From positions 1-20,114 of the forward strand of contig JANXVV010000462.1 of NCBI GenBank assembly GCA_025351525.1: 20,114 nt of DNA, in the 5' to 3' direction. Each line of letters starts with the position of its first letter. Position 1 is the first letter of the stretch. Below are positions 13,053 through 20,114 of the stretch, piece after piece. This DNA comes from Humisphaera sp. Its GTDB lineage: Bacteria > Planctomycetota > Phycisphaerae > Tepidisphaerales > Tepidisphaeraceae. The notes under the pieces are model-generated. The model was not told the DNA's origin, did no database searches, and saw only the letters and a list, made by a program, of their open reading frames with translations. Position numbers and translations under genes: made by a program.

Positions 13053-16000
13053 TCAAAGCGATGAATCGGCGGATACTGCAACCCGCTCCTCGCGATGCCA
13101 AAGGCGATATAGGGCGGGTAGAACCAGCAACGTCAGCAGCGTCGAGGAAAGGATGCCGCCGATGACGACCGTCGCCAGCGGTTTCTGCACCTCGGACCCC
13201 GTTCCCGTGGAAATCGCCATCGGCACAAATCCCAGCGAGGCTACCAGAGCCGTCATTAGAACGGGCCGCAGTCGCGTCAATGAACCTCGAAGGATCGAGT
13301 CTTCCAGTCCGGCGCCATCGCTTCTCAACTGGTTGATGAAGATGACCATCACCAGCCCGTTCAGGACCGCCACCCCCGAGAGGGCGATGAACCCCACCGC
13401 CGCCGAGATGGAGAAGGGCATGTCCCGCAGCCACAGCGCGACGATGCCGCCGGTCAACGCCAGCGGGACGCCGCTGAACACGAGCACCGCGTGTTTGACG
13501 GACCCGAAGGTTCCGAACAAGAGCAGGAAGATCAGGAAGAAGCAGAGCGGCACGACGACCATGAGCCGCCGTCTTGCCGCGATCAGGTTCTCGAACTGAC
13601 CGCCCCATTGCAACCAACTACCGGCCGGCAGGTTGATGGCCCTGACCTTTTCCTCCGCCTCCGTCACGAACGATCCGATGTCCCGACCGCGCACGTTGCA
13701 TTGGATGACGATCCGACGCTTGCCGTTGTCGCGGCTGATCTGGTTGCGACCCTCGGTGACCTCTACTTTGGCAAGCGTCGAGAGCGGCACGAAGCCCGGG
13801 CGCGTACTGCCGGCCGGCACCGCCTGATCGGCTTTGTTGCCTTCACCGCCCTCATCCCCGCTACGTCGCAGCGGCACCGGCAGATTCCCCAGGGCGTTCA
13901 GATCACTGCGGAGGAGCTCCGGCAGGCGCACGACCAATGCGAAGCGCCGGTCGCCTTCCTGAATCATCCCCGCTTCCCGCCCACCGATGGCGGTGGCAAC
14001 CACATCCTGCACATCGGAAACATTCAACCCGAATCGGCTGATCGCTTTTCGGTCGGGCTCGATGCTCAGGACCGGCAGTCCTTCGGTCTCCTCGACCTTC
14101 ACATCCGCCGCTCCCCGAATGGATTTCAGCGCCTTGGCGATTTCGGCGACGGGCTTGCCCATGACCTCGAAATCGTCGCCGAAGACTTTGACGGCCACGT
14201 CGCCGCGCACCCCGGCGATCAGCTCGTTGAAACGCATCTGGATCGGTTGGGTAAACTCGTAGGCATTTCCCGGAAGCGCGCTCAATTCCAATTCGATCAG
14301 TTTAATGAGCACGGCTTTGTGCCCACCGGATTCCTCCGACGCCTCGGCCCCGCGATCGGTGACGTTTTTCTTCGGCGCGACCTCCAGCTCCCTCGACCGC
14401 TTCTCGATGACTTTCCCAAGTTCATCCTCGGAACGCCACTGATCGCGCGGCTTGAGAATGATGAACGTGTCCGATGAATTCGGACCCATCGGGTCGGACG
14501 CCATTTCGGCCGTCCCGGTCTTCGAGAATACAAACGCCACTTCGGGAAGGGTCGAAATCGTCCGCTCGACCTCGAATTGCATCTCCGTGGACTGCATCAA
14601 GTTGATGCTCGGGATGCGACGGCCCTCGATCGCCAGGTCCATTTCATCCAGCGTCGGAGCGAACTCCTGACCGAGTCTGGTGAATAGGAAAAGGGAACCG
14701 CCAAAGCAGAGAACCGCCAACGCCGCCACGATCCACCGCCCCCGGATTGCCAGACGTAGGACCGGAGCATAACCCCATTTCGCCCCGCGTACGATGAAGT
14801 TTTCCGTTTCGCGCACGCGGCCTCGAATGAGGATGGCGACCAGTGCCGGAATCAGCGTCAGCGACAATATGAATGCCGAGGCGAGAGCAAGGATGACCGT
14901 CAGGGCCATCGGCTTGAACATCTTCCCCTCCGTCCCGGTGAGGGCCAGGATCGGGAAGTAGACGGTCACGATGATCGCCTGTCCGAAGACGGATGGCCGG
15001 ATCATTTCCTTCGCCGAAACCGCCACGGTCTCCAGTCGCTCGCCGAGGTTCAGCGTCCGCTTCAGTTCATGCTGTCGCTCCGCGAGGTGGCGCAGGCAGT
15101 TCTCGACGATGATGACGGCCCCGTCCACGATCAGTCCAAAGTCGATGGCCCCGAGGCTCATCAGGTTGCCGCTGATCTTCCCCTGCACCATGCCGGTGAC
15201 GGTCATGAGCATCGACAGCGGGATCGCCAGGGCGGTGATGATCGCCGCCCGGATATTGCCCAGCATGACGAATAGAACGACGACCACGAGAACCGCTCCT
15301 TCGGTCAGGTTCCGCTCGACCGTGCGGACCGTCGCGTTGACCAGTTTGGTGCGGTTGTAAACGGTCTTGGCCATCACGTCCGGCGGGAGGCTGCGGTTCA
15401 CGTCCGCCATCTTCGCGTCCACGGCCCTTGCCACCGTGCGGCTGTTGGCCCCGATCAGCATCAGGGCCGTGCCTGCCACAACCTCATGCCCATTCTCACT
15501 GGCCGACCCAGTGCGGAGTTCCGCCCCGATGCCGACCGTTGCCACGTCGCGCACGTGGATCGGCGTGCCGTTCTTCTGTCCGACCACCGTTTCGGCGACC
15601 TGCTCGATGTTTTCAAGGCGACCGCCAATGCGAACCGTGTAGGACTCGCCCTTGTTCTCGACATAGCCCGCCCCGCGAGCGGAGTTGTTCTTTTCCAGCG
15701 CGTCGATCACATCGCGGAAGGTGAGACCGTAGCTGACCAGCGTCATGGGATTCGGCTGGATGTGATATTGTTTCTCGTACCCGCCGATCACGTCGATGCC
15801 GGCCACCCCCTCCACGTTTTTCAACTGGGGGCGGATGATCCAATCCTGCACCGTGCGAAGAAAGCTGGCGAGTTCGGTTTCCGTCTCCAGCCGCTGTCCT
15901 TCGGGCGTCAAGTAGGCACCGTCGCTCTGCCAACCGGGCTCGCCGTCTTCCACCTTCGCGCCTTCGCCGAGAGGGTGCTGGTATTCCACGGTCCACATGT

Positions 16001-16418
16001 AGATTTCGCCCAGTCCCGTGGAGATCGGCCCCATCTTCGGCTCGACGCCCTGCGGGAGGCCTTCCTTGGCGACTCCCAAACGCTCGTTGATCTGGTTGCG
16101 CGCGAAGTAGATGTCCACGTCATCGCCGAAGACCGCCGTCACCTGGGAGAATCCGTTCCGCGACAGGGAGCGGGTGTATTGGAGACCGGGAATGCCGGCG
16201 AGGGCGGTCTCGACCGGGAAGGTCACCTGCTTCTCGATCTGCTCCGGCGAAAGGGCGGCGGCAAGTGTGTTGATCTGCACCTGATTGTTCGTGATGTCCG
16301 GCACCGCGTCGATGGGGAGACGCTGGAATGAGAACACGCCGACCGCCGCCGCTCCGAGGGCCAGCAGCACGATCAACCAGCGGTTTTGGATCGAGAATTT
16401 CAATACCTTTTCAAGCAT
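13053..16418 (-). CDS. czcA: Heavy-metal RND efflux pump, CzcA/CnrA type
   Basis: The ATG at 16418 follows AGGAG with an 8-base gap. The product has 1121 residues, a typical length for the family. It begins with a first transmembrane helix (about 13-30), then the DAVPDITNNQVQINT porter start and GLGEIYMWTVEY. In TM4 the proton-relay motif DFGLIVDGAVIIVEN carries Asp426, Asp432 and Glu439. The DFG-VDG-VEN form belongs to the cobalt/zinc/cadmium and cobalt/nickel pumps (HME1/2), not to the copper/silver CusA type. It forms the inner-membrane trimer of a tripartite exporter driven by the proton gradient. An insert at about 146-185 (Gly/Glu-rich) lengthens the porter region. It is the last gene of the operon, 25 bases after the PII-like gene. 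The exact metal cannot be settled by sequence alone. Confidence 0.93.
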   Translation of the reverse strand: MLEKVLKFSIQNRWLIVLLALGAAAVGVFSFQRLPIDAVPDITNNQVQINTLAAALSPEQIEKQVTFPVETALAGIPGLQYTRSLSRNGFSQVTAVFGDDVDIYFARNQINERLGVAKEGLPQGVEPKMGPISTGLGEIYMWTVEYQHPLGEGAKVEDGEPGWQSDGAYLTPEGQRLETETELASFLRTVQDWIIRPQLKNVEGVAGIDVIGGYEKQYHIQPNPMTLVSYGLTFRDVIDALEKNNSARGAGYVENKGESYTVRIGGRLENIEQVAETVVGQKNGTPIHVRDVATVGIGAELRTGSASENGHEVVAGTALMLIGANSRTVARAVDAKMADVNRSLPPDVMAKTVYNRTKLVNATVRTVERNLTEGAVLVVVVLFVMLGNIRAAIITALAIPLSMLMTVTGMVQGKISGNLMSLGAIDFGLIVDGAVIIVENCLRHLAERQHELKRTLNLGERLETVAVSAKEMIRPSVFGQAIIVTVYFPILALTGTEGKMFKPMALTVILALASAFILSLTLIPALVAILIRGRVRETENFIVRGAKWGYAPVLRLAIRGRWIVAALAVLCFGGSLFLFTRLGQEFAPTLDEMDLAIEGRRIPSINLMQSTEMQFEVERTISTLPEVAFVFSKTGTAEMASDPMGPNSSDTFIILKPRDQWRSEDELGKVIEKRSRELEVAPKKNVTDRGAEASEESGGHKAVLIKLIELELSALPGNAYEFTQPIQMRFNELIAGVRGDVAVKVFGDDFEVMGKPVAEIAKALKSIRGAADVKVEETEGLPVLSIEPDRKAISRFGLNVSDVQDVVATAIGGREAGMIQEGDRRFALVVRLPELLRSDLNALGNLPVPLRRSGDEGGEGNKADQAVPAGSTRPGFVPLSTLAKVEVTEGRNQISRDNGKRRIVIQCNVRGRDIGSFVTEAEEKVRAINLPAGSWLQWGGQFENLIAARRRLMVVVPLCFFLIFLLLFGTFGSVKHAVLVFSGVPLALTGGIVALWLRDMPFSISAAVGFIALSGVAVLNGLVMVIFINQLRSDGAGLEDSILRGSLTRLRPVLMTALVASLGFVPMAISTGTGSEVQKPLATVVIGGILSSTLLTLLVLPALYRLWHREERVAVSADSSL

Positions 16419-16443
16419 CGCACAAACTCCTGAGGAAGAACTA

Positions 16444-16785
16444 TCAGACGGCCCGGTCCCGTTCTTCACCGCTTCGGATGCGGACGACACGGTCGAGGTC
16501 AGCGACGGAAATGACTCCGTCCCCGGCGTTACCCGTGTGCGACGCTTCGCGGATCACCCGGACCACTTCATCGCAGACGTCGTCGGCGCAGAACAACTCC
16601 AGCTTCGTCCGCTTGGCGAAGAAGATGGATTCGGCGGTCGGCTCATAATGTCCGCCCGCACCAAGCCCCCGTCCCTGACCCTGGCAGTCGGTGACGGTCA
16701 CTCCGCTGAAGTGAGGCAATTGGTGCAGCTTATCCATGACACGGTTAAGCACATGGGGCTGAATAATGGCTTTGATCTCTTTCAT
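16444..16785 (-). CDS. PII-like signalling protein linked to metal efflux
   Basis: A 113-residue protein starting MKEIKAIIQPHVLNRVMDKL. It shows the PII fold signature: TVTDCQGQGRG (30-40), the B-loop-like TGNAGDGVISV (84-94) and the C-terminal RIRSGEE (102-108). The T-loop lacks the Tyr51 that is uridylylated in GlnB. The usual Lys90 after GDG is replaced by Val, so adenylate binding may differ. Cys34, Cys66 and Cys71 could bind metal or sense redox state. I recall a described PII subgroup (PII-NG) found beside CusA/CzcA-type pumps, which fits this position. The gene starts 2 bases after the adaptor stop, with GGAAG inside the adaptor end, and ends 25 bases before the pump. It likely tunes pump activity or expression, which is inference. 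Confidence 0.85.
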   Translation of the reverse strand: MKEIKAIIQPHVLNRVMDKLHQLPHFSGVTVTDCQGQGRGLGAGGHYEPTAESIFFAKRTKLELFCADDVCDEVVRVIREASHTGNAGDGVISVADLDRVVRIRSGEERDRAV

Positions 16786-16787
16786 GA

Positions 16788-18089
16788 TTAGTCTTCCTTC
16801 GCGCTTGCCTTGCCGAGATCGGCTTTGAGTATGAACGTACCGGCCATCACGATGCGTTCCCCGTCTTCCAGTCCCGAAATGATGGACACCATGCCGCCGA
16901 TGGAAGGTCCGACGCTGACCTTGCGGACGACGTAGGTATTCGCCTCGCCTTTGACCGGCGTGAAGACGGCGTTGCTGCCATCCACCGTCTGAATCGCGGC
17001 GTCCGGCACGGCGAGCACGGCTGCATCGGGCTTCTCGCCGCCCAGCTTCGAGGTGATCTCCACTTGAGCGAACATGCCGGGCTTGATCAGGGCGTCGGCT
17101 TTGATCTCGATGCGGACGGGGATCGACCGGGTGGCGGGGTCCACCGACAGGGCGATATTGGAGATCGTCCCCTCGTAGGTCTGTTCGCCCACGGCACCCA
17201 GCGTGACCGTGGCCTTTGCCCCCTTGGCGATCTCCTTCAGCCGGGCCTCCGGCACATCCGCCAGCACCCACAGGACGGTGGTGTCCGCCAACAAAAGGAG
17301 CTTCTCTCGTTCGGGTTTCACGAGTTCCCCGAGGTTGACGGGTCGCTCGATCACATGGCCGCTGATGGCGGCGTGAACGATGTAACGAGCGTTGATCTGG
17401 CTGGTCTTCACCAACTGTTCGATGCGGTCCGCGTCCAGGCCGAGGAGGGACAGTTTGCTGAGCGAGGCGTCGGCGGCGGCCTGAGCGACGAGCAGATTGT
17501 TCTGTGCCGTCGCATACTCGACCTCACGTTTCTGAAGATCGGTCAGGCTGATCCCCTGCGTGCCTTGGTAGAGAGACTTCGCACGCTCGGCAGCGCCCTT
17601 GGCGGGCTCGATCACCGCCCTGGCTCCGGCAAGGGCCGCGCGCTTCTGCAGGTAGTCGCTCTGGGCCTCTCCCAGTTCCGGACTCTCAAGCACCAGAAGC
17701 TCGTCCCCTTTTTTGACGAGATCGCCGACTCGGACCTTCAGGTCCACCACCCGCCCCTGCACGGCCGATCCGACGACCGCCATCGCCTCGCTGTTGAGCG
17801 ACACGCGGGCGGGAGCGACGAAGCGGGTCGCGAGCGTGTGTTTCTTGACCACGCCGGTGCGGACCCCGTAACGACGCGCGGACTCGGGCGTGAGTTTTAC
17901 CTCGTCCTTGTGCTCGTCCTTCTTCGCGTCAGCCACAGTAGCAACCCCGGCAGGCCCCTTCGCATCGTCATCGTGATCGGCTGCGGTCCCTGTCGAGCAC
18001 CAGGTCAGTGCCGCAAACATAGAGACGGCCACTACCGCCATCACCTTTGGACGTGCGCCGCATGTCTTCTCGATCAGGTTTTGTTTCAT
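16788..18089 (-). CDS. Periplasmic adaptor (membrane fusion protein) of the metal efflux system
   Basis: The ATG at 18089 opens on a basic N-terminus and a hydrophobic stretch (about 15-30), with a likely signal-peptidase cut after GTAA; the start's ribosome-binding site is weak. The product has 433 residues. After the cut comes an Asp/His/Lys-rich tail (DHDDDAKGP, then KKDEHKDE) that could bind cations. A lipoyl-type half (VGSAVQGRVVDLKVRVGDLV, about 106-125), an alpha-helical hairpin (about 138-240), the second half with HAAISGHVIERPVNLGELV and beta-barrel and membrane-proximal domains complete the HlyD/CusB/CzcB layout. It would bridge the RND pump and the outer-membrane factor. It lies 60 bases downstream of that factor's stop and 2 bases before the PII-like gene. 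Confidence 0.9.
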   Translation of the reverse strand: MKQNLIEKTCGARPKVMAVVAVSMFAALTWCSTGTAADHDDDAKGPAGVATVADAKKDEHKDEVKLTPESARRYGVRTGVVKKHTLATRFVAPARVSLNSEAMAVVGSAVQGRVVDLKVRVGDLVKKGDELLVLESPELGEAQSDYLQKRAALAGARAVIEPAKGAAERAKSLYQGTQGISLTDLQKREVEYATAQNNLLVAQAAADASLSKLSLLGLDADRIEQLVKTSQINARYIVHAAISGHVIERPVNLGELVKPEREKLLLLADTTVLWVLADVPEARLKEIAKGAKATVTLGAVGEQTYEGTISNIALSVDPATRSIPVRIEIKADALIKPGMFAQVEITSKLGGEKPDAAVLAVPDAAIQTVDGSNAVFTPVKGEANTYVVRKVSVGPSIGGMVSIISGLEDGERIVMAGTFILKADLGKASAKED

Positions 18090-18149
18090 GTTAAACTCGT
18101 TCGTGTTCAGTTCGGGATTGAGCCCTGAGATCAGTGGAGGCAATTGAAA

Positions 18150-19571
18150 TTAACGCGGAGAACCGCTCGGTTGTGTGGGGATCGTCGTCGGTCGCGTAGT
18201 GGAACGTGCCTCGCCACCAAGGTGGACGGCGGCGCCGGGGCCGCCGACCGCACGTTGTAGCCGGTAAAGCGCCGCTGAAGTTTTTTGCTGGAGCTCGATC
18301 AACTTGGCGCGGGAGGCCTGGAGATCCTGGTCCGCGAGGATCAGGGTGGTGACATCGGTCTGGCCCGCGCGGTACGCGGCCTCCGTCTGGCTGCGACGAC
18401 GTTCCTGTGCGGGAAGCAATTCATCGCGGACCAGAGCGGTGGTTTCCATCGACGAGAAGAAAGACGCGTACTCGCGGCGGACCTCTTCCACAACTTGCCG
18501 TCTGATCTTCGTGTATTTTTGGCTGGCCTCTCCGACGAGCGCGTCGGCTTTCGCACGGCGGGCCTGCCCCCAGTCGACTAGCGGCAACGGGGCCAGAACG
18601 GCGGGACCAACGCTCCAAACAACGTCACGCTCCGATGTGACACCGACTCCTGCGCCTTCCAAGAGGAAGAAACGAGTCAGCCGATAGTCGACGCCGAGGG
18701 CCGCGAGTTCCCACCTTTGGGATTCCACCTCCGGCCTCGCCGTGAGCGCGGCGGCAACCCACGCCTGCTCGTCCGTCGACACCCTTACCGGATCTTCCCA
18801 CCCTGATACCTCCCAAATTGCCGACGATGACGGCTGGCCCATCTGTCTGGCCATGGCGAGCCTGGCCCGCCGAAGGTCCAGTCGCTTCTCGGCGACTTCG
18901 ACCGCTAGCGCCAGACGCTGGGTGTCCAGCGTGGTGATATCCAATCGGGTTCCTTCGCCGTTGTCGAGTCGCGCCTGGGCCAACGCCACCAGTCGGGTGA
19001 TCAGTACACGCCGCTGTTCGAACACGGGCATCAAGGCATTGATGGATTGAATCTCGGCATAACGCTCTTGAACTTCTGCGAGGCGGTCAAGTGCGACGAC
19101 GACCACTTCAGCACTGACGGCCCGGAGTCGCTTGTCAGCGGCACTGAAGCGACCGGGTCGCGTCAGTAGTGAGACGAAATCTGCAGCAAGTCCCACGTCC
19201 ACGATGGGCTTCCCCGAATTCTCGGGAAACCGGAAGACGACGTTGAGGATGGGGTTTGGCAACAAGCCGGCTTGATCGACGTCAGCCTCCGCGGCGCGAA
19301 CTCGGTTGAGGGCCGCTTGAATGTCAGGGTCGGTCCCGAGTGCCCGTCGCACCGCGTCGGGTAAAGTCAGCACGGCCAGATCGGGTACGGAGGTGTCCAC
19401 GGGTCCGCCGCGGGACTGGAACACCAGAGCATCGCGAACGCCGGTCGCCGTGGAGGCAGCAACCAGCGGCAGCGGGCGGTCACCTGCAGAAATGCAACCA
19501 AAACCGCCGCCCAAAATGAGCGCGGCAGCCAGGCCAATCGTCAAAAACGTGATGGAATAATGCGTTGTCAA
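18150..19571 (-). CDS. TolC/CzcC-like outer-membrane efflux protein
   Basis: A TTG at 19571 is preceded by GAGG with a 6-base gap. An upstream TTG at 19589 lacks a ribosome-binding site, so I prefer 19571 (473 residues). The N-terminus is hydrophobic and ends GGGFGC; Cys26 could be lipidated, although the lipobox is weak. The rest is two helical repeats of the outer-membrane efflux family: LPDAVRRALGTDPDIQAALN, then GLLPNPILNVVFRFPEN and a second repeat with PLVDWGQARRAKADALVGEA. It ends in a Ser/Thr/Pro tail (STTRPTTIPTQPSG). It would form the exit duct for the RND pump. It is the second gene of the operon, with the secreted Cys-rich gene 91 bases upstream. Confidence 0.9.
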   Translation of the reverse strand: MTTHYSITFLTIGLAAALILGGGFGCISAGDRPLPLVAASTATGVRDALVFQSRGGPVDTSVPDLAVLTLPDAVRRALGTDPDIQAALNRVRAAEADVDQAGLLPNPILNVVFRFPENSGKPIVDVGLAADFVSLLTRPGRFSAADKRLRAVSAEVVVVALDRLAEVQERYAEIQSINALMPVFEQRRVLITRLVALAQARLDNGEGTRLDITTLDTQRLALAVEVAEKRLDLRRARLAMARQMGQPSSSAIWEVSGWEDPVRVSTDEQAWVAAALTARPEVESQRWELAALGVDYRLTRFFLLEGAGVGVTSERDVVWSVGPAVLAPLPLVDWGQARRAKADALVGEASQKYTKIRRQVVEEVRREYASFFSSMETTALVRDELLPAQERRRSQTEAAYRAGQTDVTTLILADQDLQASRAKLIELQQKTSAALYRLQRAVGGPGAAVHLGGEARSTTRPTTIPTQPSGSPR

Positions 19572-19613
19572 CGTAATCCTCAACCTCAACTCAGACGAAT
19601 CAAGACAACCCCA

Positions 19614-19629
19614 ACGAGACGAATCTCGT
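19614..19629 (-). other. Small hairpin with TTCG loop in the operon leader
   Basis: On the minus strand ACGAGA-TTCG-TCTCGT forms a perfect 6-bp stem with a UUCG-type loop, between the Cys-rich gene and the TolC-like gene. No U tract follows, so a terminator is unlikely; it may influence mRNA stability or ribosome access to the TTG start. Confidence 0.35.
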
Positions 19630-19662
19630 CGCGGGCAATGAAGGCAGTGAGGGATGGGAGGA

Positions 19663-20061
19663 TCAGATCAACAGAGGCGGGGATTGCAGTTTGCAGTCTG
19701 CGCTGATCGGATTTGCGGGAGGTGTGACGAAGACCGAAAAGCGGTCAGTGTCGATGAAATCGGGAAGGGGGACGGTTGGGCAGAGCGGGATCGAGAGGTC
19801 CATCGTCAACCGCTCGGGTTGGGCTAAACCCTTGCGAAACTCGCACGGACACGTCTTCTGATCGTGACCGGACTTCGTGTCCCGATCATCATCTGCATCG
19901 GCGGAAGTCGGCAAGCCGGTTGAATCACAAAGCGAGATGTTCACGGCATCTGACTTCTCAGAGTCACCCGTCAGAATCGAGCGCACCTGGCAGGCGCGAA
20001 TGTTACCGCCCTGCAGGAGCAGCGAAACCGCAAGGAGAAACTGGAAGAACGGATAGCGCAC
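19663..20061 (-). CDS. Small secreted Cys-rich protein heading the metal efflux operon
   Basis: A 132-residue protein with a GTG start at 20061 and a signal peptide (MRYPFFQFLLAVSLLLQGG, likely cut before Cys24). Six Cys residues (24, 45, 71, 73, 94, 123) and an acidic/His patch (SADADDDRDTKSGHDQ at about 53-68, next to TCPC at 70-73) suggest a metal-binding periplasmic protein. I do not recognise a family. Small Cys/His proteins often lead CusCBA-like operons, but none I know matches. It starts only a few bases after a sigma70-like promoter and ends 91 bases before the TolC-like gene in the same direction. Both facts support one transcript. The function is inferred from context and composition. 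Confidence 0.65.
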   Translation of the reverse strand: MRYPFFQFLLAVSLLLQGGNIRACQVRSILTGDSEKSDAVNISLCDSTGLPTSADADDDRDTKSGHDQKTCPCEFRKGLAQPERLTMDLSIPLCPTVPLPDFIDTDRFSVFVTPPANPISADCKLQSPPLLI

Positions 20062-20067
20062 GGGACC

Positions 20068-20095
20068 AATCTACCGCGACCCGGCAAGTTGTCAA
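20068..20095 (-). promoter_or_regulatory. Sigma70-like promoter for the metal efflux operon
   Basis: TTGACA (20095-20090) and TAGATT (20073-20068) are separated by 16 bases on the minus strand. The GTG of the Cys-rich gene is six bases past the -10 box, so the transcript would be leaderless or nearly so. A real -10 may be slightly different. Confidence 0.4.
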
Positions 20096-20114
20096 TCGGC
20101 GGGACATCATTCCC

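Noticed and set aside
13491..14477. Rightward open frame antisense to the RND pump
   Set aside because: No recognisable fold; the pump reads uninterrupted on the other strand.
13053..16418. Copper/silver CusA identity for the RND pump
   Set aside because: The TM4 motif is DFG-VDG-VEN as in CzcA/CnrA; I did not see the Met cluster expected for CusA.
17064..18128. Rightward open frame antisense to the adaptor gene
   Set aside because: Composition is typical of antisense shadow and the adaptor domain order on the minus strand is complete.
1..20114. CRISPR array, tRNA, rRNA or transposase
   Set aside because: No regularly spaced direct repeats, cloverleaf-like segments, rRNA motifs or transposase motifs were seen on either strand.

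Overview
The window looks like chromosomal DNA from a Planctomycetota bacterium, probably of the Phycisphaerae/Tepidisphaerales side. This is inferred from four things. It has a planctomycete-type DUF1598 protein. Short Ser/Thr/Pro linkers (SPSTQP, SPSTHP, TTRPTT) recur in unrelated proteins. Several palindromic intergenic repeats resemble ones I remember from planctomycete genomes. The coding DNA is GC-rich with long antisense open frames. No rRNA, tRNA, CRISPR array, transposase or phage gene is visible.

Left part (1-1434): a leftward pair of small membrane proteins, the first cut by the window edge; an unassigned 79-residue ORF; and a SnoaL/NTF2-like protein. Next comes a tightly packed leftward unit (6283 to 1508): a secreted alpha/beta-hydrolase with a helical-repeat tail, a DUF1598 secreted protein joined to it by an ATGA stop/start overlap, and an HrpA-type DEAH helicase that overlaps DUF1598 and lacks the usual C-terminal half.

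Centre (10318 to 6532, leftward): a 62-residue membrane-anchored zinc-ribbon protein followed by two paralogous membrane-anchored SPFH proteins. Each SPFH protein has three beta-type modules, an SPFH domain and a long coiled coil. A TATAAT box lies in the AT-rich upstream gap. This is the least explained and most interesting unit. The roughly 690-base gap to its right (10389-11078) holds that promoter, a 9-bp inverted repeat, a near-palindrome and a frameshifted relic of a surface beta-repeat protein.

Right part: a rightward AI-2E/PerM-type permease with a soluble C-terminal domain ends 9 bases from the end of a leftward heavy-metal efflux operon (20061 to 13053). Its order is secreted Cys-rich protein, TolC-like outer-membrane factor, periplasmic adaptor, PII-like signalling protein, and RND pump with a CzcA/CnrA-type DFG...VDG...VEN motif. 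Together these would build a tripartite divalent-cation exporter. The PII-like protein is the only candidate regulator in the window.

Five kinds of hairpin-forming dispersed repeat sit between genes or at gene junctions. Two of them coincide with odd gene ends: the DUF1598 N-terminus and the HrpA C-terminus.
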